This document shows positions 45,831-57,119 of a stretch of DNA of 64,000 nucleotides, piece by piece. How positions within the stretch are numbered: position 1 is the stretch's first letter; every line of letters begins with the position of its first letter. The DNA lies in contig OW804102.1 of the NCBI GenBank assembly GCA_942159475.1, positions 34,478,873-34,542,872 of the forward strand. The letters are read 5' to 3'. The notes beneath the pieces were generated by a model that was given only the letters and a program-made list of their open reading frames with translations, made no database searches and was not told the origin of the DNA. A program made the position numbers and the translations under genes. Origin of the DNA: Sthenelais limicola (lineage: Eukaryota > Annelida > Polychaeta > Phyllodocida > Sigalionidae).

Positions 45831-46472
45831 ATGTCATGTGTAACTCACGGATGATAAAGTTATCTATTATACATATTAAAGCTGGCCTATATATTTTAGC
45901 CGATAGTTCATTCGTATACTACAGATATTTTAGCTATTGAGTTATCATCGCACATATTTCTATTCTAACTCAACTGTTTGTTTGTTATTTGGTGTACAAT
46001 TTTCATTATTATCCCTAACGGACAGGGACAATAAAATAATAATATAGGAGAGGGTTTGATAAAGACTTATCAATTAAAACCTAATATCGTTCAAGCAAGT
46101 TAAGTGCTGAACCTTACGAATTATGTCAGAGGAGAATTGGAAAAAAACAATCACAAATACAAATTACTAGAAAATACGCCAAAATACGCCGAGAAGAATC
46201 ACACTGACACCTTTCATGTACATGTATATATACAGCCATTTCTCCAGCTATAGGCCTCAGTTAGCTGTTGAATCATTCCATGCTGTAGTGTATGGGAATA
46301 ATGTGTCTGTACATTGGAACATAATGTATTGTAAGAAGCATGAAATCTACCACTTACCTATAGTACCCAATGCACTCAATATCCACAATGAGAAGGTAGA
46401 GAGGATAGAGACGCCGGTCTTCACTTCCAGTCACACATATCCTGGCATTGTGCCATTACGGGTGTATACATA
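45831..46472. other. Intergenic, no recognised feature
   Basis: No supported gene; the small + frame at 46216-46539 runs into the next family A copy. Confidence 0.35.
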
Positions 46473-46705
46473 CGGGTCAGATCGTCAGAGAATGTACAAT
46501 TCGCCGTCACCAATTTTATCAAATAACCAAAATAAATAATGAGGTTCAAAATACAGTTCAACATAACCAGACTGATTTATTGAATGAATACAATACAGAA
46601 TCCATTCAGATATATACTCATTATTTATCATTTTTCACTCTAATTTAGCAGAATTTGAGAGATGTGTAGAAATGTAGATCGTGCATTTTGTGAAAATCTG
46701 ACCCA
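46473..46705 (-). mobile_element. Family A MITE
   Basis: CGGGTCAGATCGTCAGAGAA after TA, GATCGTGCATTTTGTGAAAA...ACCCA before TA. Shares the ATTCGCCGTC start and a shortened AAATAAATAATGAGG with the copy split at 49929-52258; these two are the closest pair. Confidence 0.8.
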
Positions 46706-46856
46706 TATACAGAGGATTATCTATAGATTGAAGCATTAAAATCGGGGAATAATCGGCAAAAGATCCAAGTAATAGGTGGCGTTGTTATAGATGGTATTGT
46801 GGTATATGGCTGTGAATGTGTTAATTAACCACACATAGACAAACCTCAGTCTAGGT

Positions 46857-47166
46857 TCAGATTTGAGTGAGTCCCTCCAAACTGAGGGCAAAGCCTCTCA
46901 CTGCAAACCACAAAATGTCATTATAAATCCACATGTAAGACGTCTACTCCTGAGCCGGGAAGGCCATTAGCGCAGTAGGCGTCCACTCACTGACATACAA
47001 TTCATATCTGATATGAGAAGTTTGACTCATCCAGTGCCGGCCCAAACCCTCAGATCAGATAAGAATGGTATGTCAGTATCAGAAGCGTACAATGGCACTT
47101 TGCGGTTTGAGACGTGAGGCTTTTCCTCCGTTTGAAGGGATTCTCTCATGCTTTGGCCTAGGACTG
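46857..47166. mobile_element. Two abutting family F MITEs
   Basis: The first (46857 to about 47031) starts CAGTCTAGGTTCAGATTTGA and contains GCGCAGTAGGCGTCCA. The second (about 47032-47166) starts with CCGGCCCAAACCCTCAGATC and ends TTTGGCCTAGGACTG. They meet with internal halves reversed, so this may instead be one element with a scrambled centre. Confidence 0.6.
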
Positions 47167-47170
47167 CACC

Positions 47171-47411
47171 TTAAAGCTGGCCTTCCATTTGTCCGGTTGC
47201 GGAATGCGGTTGCGGAATGCGGTTCATTGCGGAAGCTGTGCGGTAGCGGCAGCGGAAAAACCCTTTCGCTACATGTCGCGAAAGCCGCTGCCGCTGCCGC
47301 TACCGCAGCCGTTACCGTGTGAATGGATGGGTCTCTTCAGAATTCAATATGCGCGATTTTGACCACTGCCGCTGCCGCTACTGCTACCGGACAAATGGAA
47401 GGCCACCTTTA
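47171..47411. mobile_element. Capped foldback element with CCGCTG repeats
   Basis: Left TTAAAGCTGGCCTTCCATTT then GTCCGGTTGCGG; right the complement of TAAAGGTGGCCTTCCATTTG. Inside the cap the arms are built from GCGGTAGCGGCAGCGG-type units, direct on the left and inverted (CCGCTGCCGCTACCGC) on the right. TTAA on the left, TTTA on the right. The alanine-rich frame at 47065-47322 is an artefact of this. Confidence 0.75.
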
Positions 47412-47430
47412 GAGTAAATGTTTATGATTT

Positions 47431-47550
47431 GATCTAGGGATATATATCTTATAGTCACGCATTTTTACTGAGTTGAGGATGCGAAAGAAGCTTCAAGTGC
47501 ATCCTCAACTTAGTAAAAACAAGTGACAGTAAGATACATGCCTCTAGATC
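47431..47550. repeat. Long hairpin with 52-bp arms
   Basis: The left arm starts GATCTAGGGATATATATCTT and ends GAGTTGAGGATGC. The right arm is its complement with about eleven mismatches, and the 16-base loop is GAAAGAAGCTTCAAGT. No obvious target duplication. It could be a tiny foldback transposon or a transcribed hairpin. Confidence 0.75.
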
Positions 47551-48426
47551 GAATGAGTGTTATATTCTAGTTTTAGAGCACAGTGCTATTATTCGTACAA
47601 CCACCCATCGTCTTTTAAAACAATATACGATAGCACTTTTCCAAATAAGATCTATCGGAAGAGAAACTAAGTTAATATTTAACACAAACAAACAAAACTA
47701 CAAACATTGGAGTTTGTTTTTTGTATTACAACAGCTGTGTTTGACTTAAATTTATATTATTTATTTATATTATTTATATTATTTATATTATTTTATTTAG
47801 TTTCTTTAATTAATCATAAGTTAGATAATTAGTTGATTAATCATAATATGCTACATCATGAATGCCTATAAAGTAGTGTAAAATAATATTTGTTGTGCAA
47901 GAAGCCCCACTATATGTAACGAGCTATAGTTTTAGTAATTTCAATCATACAATATTTTGGTAATCATTTGCGCGATTTATTATCATAGTCAACTTCACCA
48001 TGAAATAAACACCCGTGTTTTTGTTTTCAGATACTCTCCCTGTTTTCAGATACTCTCCCTGTTTATTTGTGTAACCCTCCATACCAATTATTCTGCTCGA
48101 CTATCCCCACCATCGAAATCGGGTTTCAAAGGGTCTTAATTATGCAACAACCGAAAATCTTTTAAACTGTATTTATTGTATTTATTCTGACCATGCCCAT
48201 TGCATAATAAACCGTAATAGTTTGCAACTCGGCACAAATAATATCTAACGTCAAAACAACATCATAGGTTACTTTACAAATCACCACTCCCTACCCCGCT
48301 CCTTTACAATCATTTGCCATGACCTGTCAGAAGGGAGTTATACACATATTGAGAAGTTAATAACAACAACAATAAAGATATTTGCAAAAAACAACAACAA
48401 AAACAACAGCAATTCTGCCAGATGCA
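47551..48426. other. Intergenic with TTATA microsatellite
   Basis: A (TTATATTATTTA)n-like tract at about 47750-47800, a duplicated TTTTCAGATACTCTCCCTGT near 48025-48062 and (AAC)n near 48362-48410. No gene. Confidence 0.5.
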
Positions 48427-48826
48427 CACATATGTGATGTGTTACAGGAAAACGAGTCATAAGTGGCAAAACTGTAATTTTTCAAAGTGTTTTATTCACA
48501 AGATGTGGGAATATTTATGGGGTACCTAACACTCTTCGTAGCATGAATACGTGTACCAATTTTCAAGACAGTATATAGAATAAATGCTTGCAATTTCCAG
48601 GTCATTTTATAAAGTATATTTAGCAACTGTACTAGTAAATGTCTACCCAGAAATATTGCAAACTTTTTTTTTCAAAACTAAACATATAAAACGTATAATA
48701 TAGAAATACTACTTACCATCATAGGAACCCACTTGATCTCATCTTCTCAAATATGATGGTATCTCAAAATCATTTGTTGCGACTAGTGACTGATTTTCCT
48801 GTGACATGTACATCACATATATTTAA
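48427..48826 (+). mobile_element. Family B element (reference, full length)
   Basis: Ends CACATATGTGATGTGTTACA then GGAAAACGAGTCATAAG (left) and GACTAGTGACTGATTTTCCT then GTGACATGTACATCACATAT (right) form imperfect inverted repeats of about 40 bp. Interior hallmarks are TAGCATGAATACGTGTACCA, CAGAAATATTGCAAACTTTT and CTTGATCTCATCTTCTCAAA. About 400 bp, non-coding. Confidence 0.75.
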
Positions 48827-49928
48827 TCAATAGGCCAGTATAGGCCTCTCCGCCTACAGAACCAGCACAACAACAAAACATGTAATTCATGCTGTTGGTA
48901 TACCAGAGTGTAATTAACATTTAAGAGCAAATAAGTGTTGAAGAACATTTAATCGAACTTATCAAACGTTTCCTCAGCAAATTAATCAAATGATTTTATT
49001 GCTGTCTACTGCGACAGTAAGCTCATAACATCACTGGAGGATGGATTGAAATGTAATGCAAAATAAGAAATAGTATTGCTATGTATGATTTTATAACAAA
49101 AATAAATTAATGGATTTTGAGATATCCTCATATTTGAAAGGATGAGATCATGTCGATTCCAATGATGGTAAACACTGACAAATAAGTCAAAATAAAGTCA
49201 AATGAGGAAAAGTATCGGTATTTATGAGTATCGATAATTTTTTAACAGGTATGAATAATTAAAACCAATAAACAATCGAAATAAAGCTAAATAAGCTTGA
49301 TGAGGTTCGGGTGTGGGATATTCTATATATAGGACGGTTTAGGGAAACAACATTAAGGAAACACCATTACGTAACCGTATCCGTATCATTTTTGTGAATT
49401 ACGTCCCATTTGTACAAAATAAAATTGTGATATGCAACATTTTGCTTGATTTGTTATGTTACGTTTTTCCCGCCGTACTTTGCTTAACGTTTTTCTTCTT
49501 TTAACGCATGTTGGCATAACCAGAGATACGGATACGTTTAGGTTTAGGTATAGGTTTGACTTGCTGAACCTCGATATTATAAATCCTTCTTTACCGGGAT
49601 TTCCCACTAATGATAAACAAAGGTACTTTTCATCTGCTTTACCGGACTTCCATAGGCCAAAGGATATCAAATAAGTGTTTCCGAATGGCAAACGTAGTCT
49701 CCTCACGATTCTTCCACATTTGGCCTAATCTGCGTATTAGTGCTGTATGACTAATCGTTTAAAGGTGTAGGGCTTGCTCTAATGCAAAAGGCCTATTTAG
49801 TGATTTACTTTTCTGAGAAACGTTTACAACCGTTGAAGGAAAACATAGTCGCACTTCCCTTCCTGCCATTGCTGGATATGTAAATAAAGTCAATGAATAT
49901 AATCTTAAGATCTTTGAATAACATGTTA
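48827..49928. other. Intergenic, family B fragment at 49118-49200
   Basis: TTTTGAGATATCCTCATATT and GATTCCAATGATGGTAAACA at 49118-49175 are a family B end. The paired frames at 49386-49706 have no splice context or domain. Confidence 0.4.
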
Positions 49929-50545
49929 CTGGGTCAGATCTTCAGAAAATGTACAATTCGCCGTCATCAATTTTATCAATTAACCAAAATTGAAGACATA
50001 ATGCACTTGTCAATTGAATCCCCCACCCCCCCACCCCCGGGTAGGTAGGGGAATGTCCTGGGCCTATTGGGAAATTTGATGAAATCCCCGACCTCCCAGG
50101 GCAATAAATTCCTGTAAATCCCCGACCCCCAGGGGCAAATTTTTCGGGAGACATTTCTTTAAGACAGAAACTGTTATTGCAAAAATATAAGGGCCATTTT
50201 CAGAAAAGTCTTACAAATGGTGTTTTTGTTTGACATAGCTTTGTAGAGCTGGAGAAAATATTGTTTTGAATTTTCACTAATCAGATATGAATTCTCAACA
50301 TCATGAGTATTTTATGACATAGCCTACAGTTTTCTATGTCTGAGGGAAGTGGCGAATGGTATGTGACATAATTTCCGTATTTCTTAAATCATGACAAATT
50401 ATCATGAACTACATGAACTTAATGAGCATGCACATAGTTATCAATATCAATTAATATTTTGTGTATAATTTATTATTTTATATATTAGCCCTGCTCATAA
50501 CATGAATACATTACCAAATGTTAAGACAGCGTATTAAATATATAT

Positions 50546-51135
50546 GGTCGATTCCAGAAATGTTAGTGCGATTTTGCGATTTTTGGTAAAAATAAAAAAA
50601 TATTTGATTGTTTTCATATTCATAAGGAAGAAAGGGCTTACATCGGGCTATATGACTTTCAATTTGCCACAACCTGGGCCAATTATTTTTCTAGATACAA
50701 GCCTCCAAATCATTGGAGCCTGGTCAAAGATTCCATACGAATACATGTATATGTATGGATCGTTTTTTTCTTTATAACCCAACTTATTAATAATCTAGAT
50801 ATAAAAATGTGGAATTTTAATACCTTTTCTTGCAAATATATGTTCAAAGCATAAGCACCTTTATATAAAACTGCATAAGTGTTTCCAACGAATACACCAT
50901 TCCATACGAATACACCATTCCATAAGAATACATCAGTTCAATTATGTATTCGTATGGAATGGTGTATTTGTTGATACATCCTTTCTGAATAAAATACCTT
51001 AATATAAATTAAATAAATAGTCAATCCTTTCGTTAGGAAACAATGTTTGAGAATGAGAATACAAAATTTGTATTTTCCAGCCAGTTTTTGAATGTGTATT
51101 CGTCGGAATCATGTATTCGTATGGATTCTTTTCAT
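50546..51135. mobile_element. Iteron-bearing segment with GGTCGATTCCA head
   Basis: Begins GGTCGATTCCAGAAATGTTA, like the element at 62647. The motif CCATACGAATACA, or its inverse TGTATTCGTATGG, recurs near 50728, 50888-50935 (three degenerate tandem copies), 50943-50970 (inverted) and 51092-51128 (inverted). No right end with the inverse head was found, so it is probably truncated. Confidence 0.55.
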
Positions 51136-51506
51136 AAAATTATAATTTACTGACCGAGGAATGATGTTGGAATCATTAGATTCCGTCTGGATATTAGGTC
51201 AACGATCTTAAATGTCTATGCAAAAAAGAGTTGATCAAATATCAAAAGTTTTCTTTTTATAGCAGTTAGAAGATTTATTCGTTGGAACGTTTTATTTTAG
51301 CCAAAATAACATTTATCATCATAAGGACGAAAATATAAACCAATCTGAAAATTAAAAGAATTGTATTGCTAGGGGCAGATAGGTTCTTTAATATGGAATA
51401 TCAAAGTCCCTACAAAAGTAAAAGTTCCTAAAAGAGCCTCGCGTGAACAACACCCACCCTCCGTCCCGTCCAGGCTGTGTAGAGCTCGGACAGCTCCAAC
51501 TGTTTA

Positions 51507-51607
51507 CTATCATTAGAATCCACTTGATCTCATCTTTTCAAATATGATGATATCTCAAAATCATTTTTGTGTGACTTGTGACTCATTTTCCTGTGACACA
51601 TCACAAT
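51507..51607 (+). mobile_element. Family B right-end fragment
   Basis: TACTATCATTAGAATCCACT, GATCTCATCTTTTCAAATAT and GTGACTTGTGACTCATTTTC then CTGTGACACATCAC, closely matching the right end of 48427-48826. Confidence 0.7.
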
Positions 51608-52434
51608 TCCCTCCCATGAGCCAACCCCCCACCCCACCCGCCACACCTACCCTAACCCCCTACCCTAACACTAACCCCAACACTAAAGGATATTGACATT
51701 TCTAGTATAGGGTACCATGGAAAAAGAGTCCCACATCATGTTCAGCATGTCTAGTTCAAGCCTGACAGTGTTGAAACACTATATAGGGGGTGCCAAATCC
51801 CTGTCAGGTTCAAAGGAGACACTCTTTGTGTATATAATATTAGGGGAGGTTTGGAACTATGGAACTTAGCCTAGGCAAGCCCATGCACACTGAAAACCAT
51901 CAAATCTCTCTTGGGAACCAAGGTACAGAGTGGGCAATGGTGGACATTCCCCCACCCTCCAGTTGATATTGCTGTCAACTAAGGGAAATCTCTGCCTGGG
52001 TGGGGGAATGTTTTCTCAGACATTCCCCCACCATTGCCCTACGTACCCGGGGGTGGGGGGGGGGGTGGGGGATTCAATTGACAAGTGCATAAATGAGGTT
52101 CAAAATACAGTTCAACATAACCAGATAGATTTATTGAATGGATACAATACCGAATACATTCAGATATACTCATTATTTATCATTTTTTTACTCTAATTTA
52201 GCAGAATTTGAGAGATGTGTAGAAAAGTAGATTGTGCATTTTGTGAAAATCTGACCCCACTGCCGCAATGACCTTAACTTACACTTTAGCATTTGTGGTT
52301 TATTTCTGCCCTGCATGTTCAGGCTGCATGGGGTGAATACTTTCTAAGACAATCTAATTATAAAAAGTAGTTGATCGATGCCAATCTAGGGTAAGTGAGT
52401 TTTGTTTAAGTTCACTACCAAATAATCTGACTTT

Positions 52435-53330
52435 TTCTTTTTAATAAATTTTATTGGAGCCATTTTCATACAATGTTACTCTCATGGGAGTCCAAGCAAA
52501 ATCATACCGAAACAAGTAGACTAAGAAGAATTTGTTGTCGTTTTTAACTTTTACCATAGAATAGATACTTTAAATTGCGGAACACAATGGTGATACAGAT
52601 TTACATATAGTTATATATATACATGATAAACCCTTCGATTTGTTTTAAGTTTGTTTCCTCAAACAAGAATAATTCACTACTCGACTGATAAAATCCACGT
52701 CGTACATAAGACATTATATACATTTTCCTTAGAGATTGACAACTCTTGACAGTCCAATAGACAAATTCAAGGGTTATTTATACCAATCGTTAACAGACTT
52801 AAGGTAAGATTTTTATTTGACCAGGGCTTTGTACGAGTTAACGGTGGCAATTTATTCCACAATGTTGGACCATTAAAGTGTGGCGATTTTCTAACTTTTT
52901 CTACTTAAGGCACAGTCACTTTTAAAACAGGACCTTCGTTAAGCATTGTGCCGACTTGTATAACCTTTAGGTTGTTTTTGTCTAATTGTTTTCTGTACAT
53001 TATATGCAAGAGAGCAATATTTGATTTTTTTCAAGGGGGTCGATTCCACATTCTGTACATAATTCCAGTTTATTCCTGGGGTCGTTGTAATACACAATTC
53101 TCACTGCTCTGTAGATTAATCTTTGAAGTTTGTCTCTTAATTCAACGTTAGCCAGAGATAAAAATAAGCTACCATATTCCAGAAGAGATAATATGTGGCT
53201 TTTCACTATGTTTTTAGCCATATATATATACAGTTAGATAAGGCCTGATGCGTTGAAATTGTAGCAGTTTGTTCAAAGCTACTGATTTCATTTTAACCAA
53301 GTGATCTTTCATTGAGATTTTCCAGGATTC
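52435..53330 (-). pseudogene. Non-LTR retrotransposon 3' fragment
   Basis: Reading minus from 53330: HLVKMKSVALNKLLQFQRIRPYL, then AKNIVKSHILSLLEYGSLFLSLANVEL and KLQRLIYRAVRIVYYND, aligned with the RT copy at 23100-24306. The frame then decays. The 3' end is marked by CCAATAAAATTTATTAAAAA (minus) near 52458. The palm domain is missing; this is a 5'-truncated insertion. Confidence 0.7.
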
Positions 53331-53409
53331 ACCGGGAGACCCAAATCGGGAGGTAATCGGGGGCAAATCGGCTGTGTACATGTGTGGGCAGGGTCTAACA
53401 CGTCATATA

Positions 53410-53647
53410 TGGGTCAGATTTTCAAAAAATGTACAATTCAGATTCACCAATCCTCTCAAATAACCCAAATTCCAGACGAAAATAAAGTTCAAAATACAGT
53501 TCAACCTAACCAAACATTTTGCTAGAATCAATGTAATGCCAAATATATTCGAATTTACATAGTATTGACCGAATTGCCGCCTAATTTAGCAGAATTTACT
53601 AAATGTGTACAGCTGCCAATTGTACATTTTTCTGAAAATCTTACCCA
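53410..53647 (-). mobile_element. Family A MITE
   Basis: TA-flanked, TGGGTCAGATTTTCAAAAAA at left and AATTGTACATTTTTCTGAAA...ACCCA at right. Almost the exact complement of the 5025 copy. Confidence 0.85.
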
Positions 53648-54322
53648 TATCTTGTTTTCAGTGAATTATTCTTAGCTTGGTGTCTCTGTACGGAGAGGGT
53701 ACATGAAAAATAAACACGTCCTGGGAAAACACATAACAACACTATAGCGTTTATGTATTGACGGATATGTCTGGATAGTTCAAACTCAGATATATATTAA
53801 AGAGTTATGTGAAGTGTTGCTTTTAATAAAAAAGTAAAAATATGTGAATCACTCAAGTGGCGAATGCTGTAGGAAAAGTTTGATGTTTGATGTTTAATGA
53901 AGGATAAATAACAACCGTGCATATAGTAGGGAAATGAGTATTGGAAAATTCATTCAACGGAAGAAGAAGACTGTAAATCTTGCATATTGGATCTATGAAT
54001 GTTAATATATTGACTTATTGATAAGGCGAGGTGAATATTATTTGGCAAACATATTTATTCCACCATATTCATAACAATAATAAATATAATTATACAGACA
54101 TAAACAGGCAACGACTGACGACTTCCCGAAACTACCTCTTGGCTCGGCGACACATAGGATGACAATCTTTATATTTTCATTTAATGGCCAACGCTCACTT
54201 ACTATAGGCCTACTCAAACCTGATTGGTCTCAATTTGAAGTGGGACGCCTTCACATCACCGGGCTGTCATTGGTTACCCTTTCTCGATATATTCAACTGA
54301 ATGGTTTCAATGATATAATATA
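53648..54322. other. Intergenic, no recognised feature
   Basis: A small TTTGATGTTTGATGTTTAAT stutter near 53879. Otherwise nothing. Confidence 0.35.
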
Positions 54323-54559
54323 TGAGTAAGATTTTCAGAAAATGTACAATTGTCAGTTTTACAAATTTGGTAACTTCTGCTAACGTAGACTGTTATATAA
54401 TACATACTTTGTATATCTGAGTAATTTTGGCATCGTGATGATTAAAACTATCTCTTCCTTCGTGTTAAACTGCATTTTGAACGTAATTTTTCTCTTAGAT
54501 TTGGATTATTTGAGAGGATTGGGGAAGGTGAATTGTACATTTTCACAAAATCTGACCCA
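54323..54559 (+). mobile_element. Family A MITE, diverged interior
   Basis: TGAGTAAGATTTTCAGAAAA at left and GAATTGTACATTTTCACAAA...GACCCA at right, with TA both sides. The centre (ATACATACTTTGTATATCTG) resembles the copies at 20923 and 29574, a second subfamily. Confidence 0.8.
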
Positions 54560-55064
54560 TATATATATATCTTTATAAGACATTATTAGCCCATTACATT
54601 AGTTGATATCAACAATGTTTAGTGCATGACCTAAATAAGCTATATTATTAAGGGAACTTGTTGTGTGTTTTCGATGTTATTTGTGAATGAAAAATGAATG
54701 ATGGTTCACATAACTAGGTTTTATCATTATTAGGTCAAAGCTGTACTTTCAGTGGACATTGATCAAAACGATCGAATAGGTCCTCATTTGTTCTTTTGAT
54801 GCTTTCCTACCTACCCAAACGCAATTTAACCAACATTTTGGACAATTTTACCCTGGTGATTTTGTTGAAGAGCTGCATAAATGTCCACATTTTTATTTCG
54901 GCGTCCCACCGAAATCCTTTGCTGTGGTGGTTGCACTTATCACCGCTCACTGGCACTACTTTTCTTTCGACCTTTCCGACTTCAAATTATTGTAGAAACG
55001 TACTTCCGTTCTATATGTCAAACAATGAATCAATTGGGTAATATTGTTTTTCGTGTCAGCTGAA
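54560..55064. other. Spacer downstream of the first channel gene
   Basis: AATAAA on the minus strand near 54895 is a distant candidate poly(A) site. No gene is supported. Confidence 0.35.
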
Positions 55065-55199
55065 AATCGAGCACTTGGTGACAAGTTTTTGAAAGGTCAA
55101 TTTCAAAGGTCAAAATCCGATATGGCTGCCGCTGGGATACAAGAATATCATCTCAGCTCTGTTTTGCACTATATCCACATTGTCACCAAGTGCTCGATT
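55065..55199. mobile_element. Small MITE with perfect 19-bp ends
   Basis: Ends AATCGAGCACTTGGTGACA and its exact inverse, 135 bp overall. Unrelated to the other families here. Lies 130 bp past the stop of the first channel gene, possibly within its 3' UTR. Confidence 0.75.
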
Positions 55200-55328
55200 C
55201 TGGGAAATTCTGGCAAGTTTCCTCCCAGCTAGAAATGAGTATTGGAAAAAACATTCAACAGGACAAAAAAGAGACAGCCCTTTTACATATCATGTATCTT
55301 TTCGTCAGTACATTATTATCATTAATAT

Positions 55329-57119
55329 CTAAAAATCACTCTCAGGAACTTTTTTATCATAACCCAAGACATCGCTGACCACCAAATAAAGTCGACCATT
55401 ACGATGGGCCAGATATTTCTTAAGCTGCCTCTCATAGAAGGAAGGCCATGCAGAGGTTAATAATTGGTCAATCGGCAGTGCCATTAAATGCCTTTGAATG
55501 GTCATGATATGCTTCTTATGTGGGCCAAGCCTGGCAACCGTTTCGGAATATGTTGCAATGAGAAGATTGAGGAGTAGAATTGGTACCATGAGAAGATAAA
55601 AAATATGCAGGCATTTCACAGCATATGGATACTGTGTTTCTATATCCCTTATGGCCACTGTGTTAATCATTAACTGTTGAATATCAAAGAATGATTCGAA
55701 AAGAGATTGAAACGTGTCCACAGATGCTGAACATTTAGATCCATATTCTGTTACAAAAAGGTAAAATGAAAGTGAAAACAACTGCTGAAGAACACCAAAG
55801 ACAACGAGAAACTTCTTCATATCGGAAAACATATGTTGGACAATTGCTACGAAATAGCCTATGGGTAGTAGTTGAAACCAATAAAGAATATAAAAAATAG
55901 CAGCTGCAATGAGAAAGATGTCACTGAAGAGGAGGAGATAGCCAGGAACATGTATTCCAGCTAACTGCGATAGGAAAACAGTGACTAGTTTAGCTATGAG
56001 GATGAAGTTGTAACATAGAGTTACATATTGGTAGAATAGCAGTTGAACTATAGGAGGGTCTCTGCTGATGGGTGTCATTTGTAACCTTCGAAAGAGACTT
56101 CGAAATTTGGCAATGAAAAATATATTAGTTACAGCACAGCCAAGGATTTGTACCAGGAAGAAACCAGCAAATGCAAGCTCAATATATGTATTGAATATTG
56201 TTGAAAAACAGGGAGAAGTTACCAGACCATTTACGTCAGTTGAATTTTGAAATTGCTCTGTTACTCCTGGGTTTAATGTATTTCGAGTTATTCCAGAAAA
56301 GATAACTAGAATCAATAACAACACATTGAACAGGAAACCTACAAAGGTCAGCATTAGGCTTCGATAAGACATTGCAAACTTCGTTGAAAACCATATCTGA
56401 ATGAGGGGGGAACTAAACAACTTCTGCATTTCGTCTCCAATGAGGGTTTCATGATCAACTGCACTTAGGATATTGATAGGCGACATTAGTCTTCGAGATC
56501 CTTGAGGGTGTTCATAGTCAGTTACATCATACCAGCTGTACCTAACAAACATATAGGATTCACTTTTGTACAGATATACACCCTCGGTGTTGATTATGGC
56601 CATGAAGAATGCACACAGGCCAAAGTGTGCTGTCAGTTCCAATGGCCTGAAACCCAAGCCTTCTGTTTGTGACAGCAGAACCTTGATGTCTTCTCTAGGG
56701 ATATGGTCCACAAGTACATTGTACACGTCTATATCATCCTGTGTCCCTGTGTTCATGAAGTGAGCTATGTAGACTAGTGAGTGGAGGACATTGTGGCCAC
56801 AAGAATCAATGGTAAATACGTTCACACCATGCTTCAGGAGAACAACAATTATCTTCTTGGCTTTCAGGCACACTGCGATTTCTAGAGCAACAGTTGGTGT
56901 TTTCCTAACGAACATTGGGTAGCAATTGCATCCATTCTTGTGTCCACAGTCCTCGATCGGCCATTCGTCTATTTCGCCATTCAGTAAAATATCCTTTGTC
57001 TCGCTGTTTGCTGAGTTAAGTATCTCATCAAGCTCAGAACTGTTGTCAGAATGAAATAAATCAACCCAATTATCTGGAAAGGGTTTTTTCGCTACTTCCA
57101 CAACTGGACGGATCTTCAT
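55329..57119 (-). CDS. TRPV-like cation channel A
   Basis: 596 residues in one exon. I start at MKIRPVVEV (57119), which aligns with the start of the paralogue; a Met seven codons earlier is also open. N-terminal cytosolic part with ankyrin-like repeats (ALEIAVCLKAKKIIVVLLKHG; GFRPLELTAHFGLCAFFMAI). A linker with SWYDVTDYEHPQGSRRLMSP leads to six membrane segments (about residues 255, 312, 368, 395, 435 and 505), a pore loop before S6, and S6 ILLLNLLIATYSETVARLG, close to the LLLNMLIA...ETV of TRPV channels. The filter position reads TVAIRD, lacking the G-D of the paralogue. It predicts a Ca2+-permeable or non-selective plasma-membrane channel, sensory or epithelial. Shorter than vertebrate TRPVs (fewer ankyrin repeats, short tail). 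Confidence 0.85.
   Translation of the reverse strand: MKIRPVVEVAKKPFPDNWVDLFHSDNSSELDEILNSANSETKDILLNGEIDEWPIEDCGHKNGCNCYPMFVRKTPTVALEIAVCLKAKKIIVVLLKHGVNVFTIDSCGHNVLHSLVYIAHFMNTGTQDDIDVYNVLVDHIPREDIKVLLSQTEGLGFRPLELTAHFGLCAFFMAIINTEGVYLYKSESYMFVRYSWYDVTDYEHPQGSRRLMSPINILSAVDHETLIGDEMQKLFSSPLIQIWFSTKFAMSYRSLMLTFVGFLFNVLLLILVIFSGITRNTLNPGVTEQFQNSTDVNGLVTSPCFSTIFNTYIELAFAGFFLVQILGCAVTNIFFIAKFRSLFRRLQMTPISRDPPIVQLLFYQYVTLCYNFILIAKLVTVFLSQLAGIHVPGYLLLFSDIFLIAAAIFYILYWFQLLPIGYFVAIVQHMFSDMKKFLVVFGVLQQLFSLSFYLFVTEYGSKCSASVDTFQSLFESFFDIQQLMINTVAIRDIETQYPYAVKCLHIFYLLMVPILLLNLLIATYSETVARLGPHKKHIMTIQRHLMALPIDQLLTSAWPSFYERQLKKYLAHRNGRLYLVVSDVLGYDKKVPESDF

Larger units (their letters stand above)
50002..52089. 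mobile_element. 2.1-kb TIR element with G/C-rich ends
   Basis: Ends TGCACTTGTCAATTGAATCC followed by CCCACCCCC...GGGTA on the left, and the exact inverse on the right. Similarity continues into GTAGGG...GGGGAATGTC. A 3-bp TAA flanks both sides (or 4-bp ATAA if one terminal base is dropped). No transposase ORF. The interior is itself a mosaic: an iteron segment (50546-51135), a family B fragment (51507-51607) and a TAACCC/TAACAC-rich patch (51648-51688). Superfamily unassigned. Confidence 0.8.
49929..52258 (-). mobile_element. Family A MITE split by a 2.1-kb element
   Basis: The left 70 bp (TGGGTCAGATCTTCAGAAAA to AACCAAAATTGAAGACATAA) and the right 170 bp (AAATGAGGTTCAAAATACAG to GTGAAAATCTGACCCC) are collinear with the copy at 46473. 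The two halves are separated by the element at 50002-52089. Confidence 0.8.

Noticed and set aside
47065..47322. Alanine-rich 85-codon frame
   Set aside because: It is a translation of the GCGGCA/GCCGCT repeat arms of the capped foldback element.
49386..49706. Overlapping frames on both strands (106 and 72 codons)
   Set aside because: No domain, no splice sites and no homologous copy in the window; consistent with chance.
51648..51688. TAACCC/TAACAC-rich patch suggesting telomeric repeats
   Set aside because: Irregular and only about 40 bp, inside a transposon; not a telomeric array.
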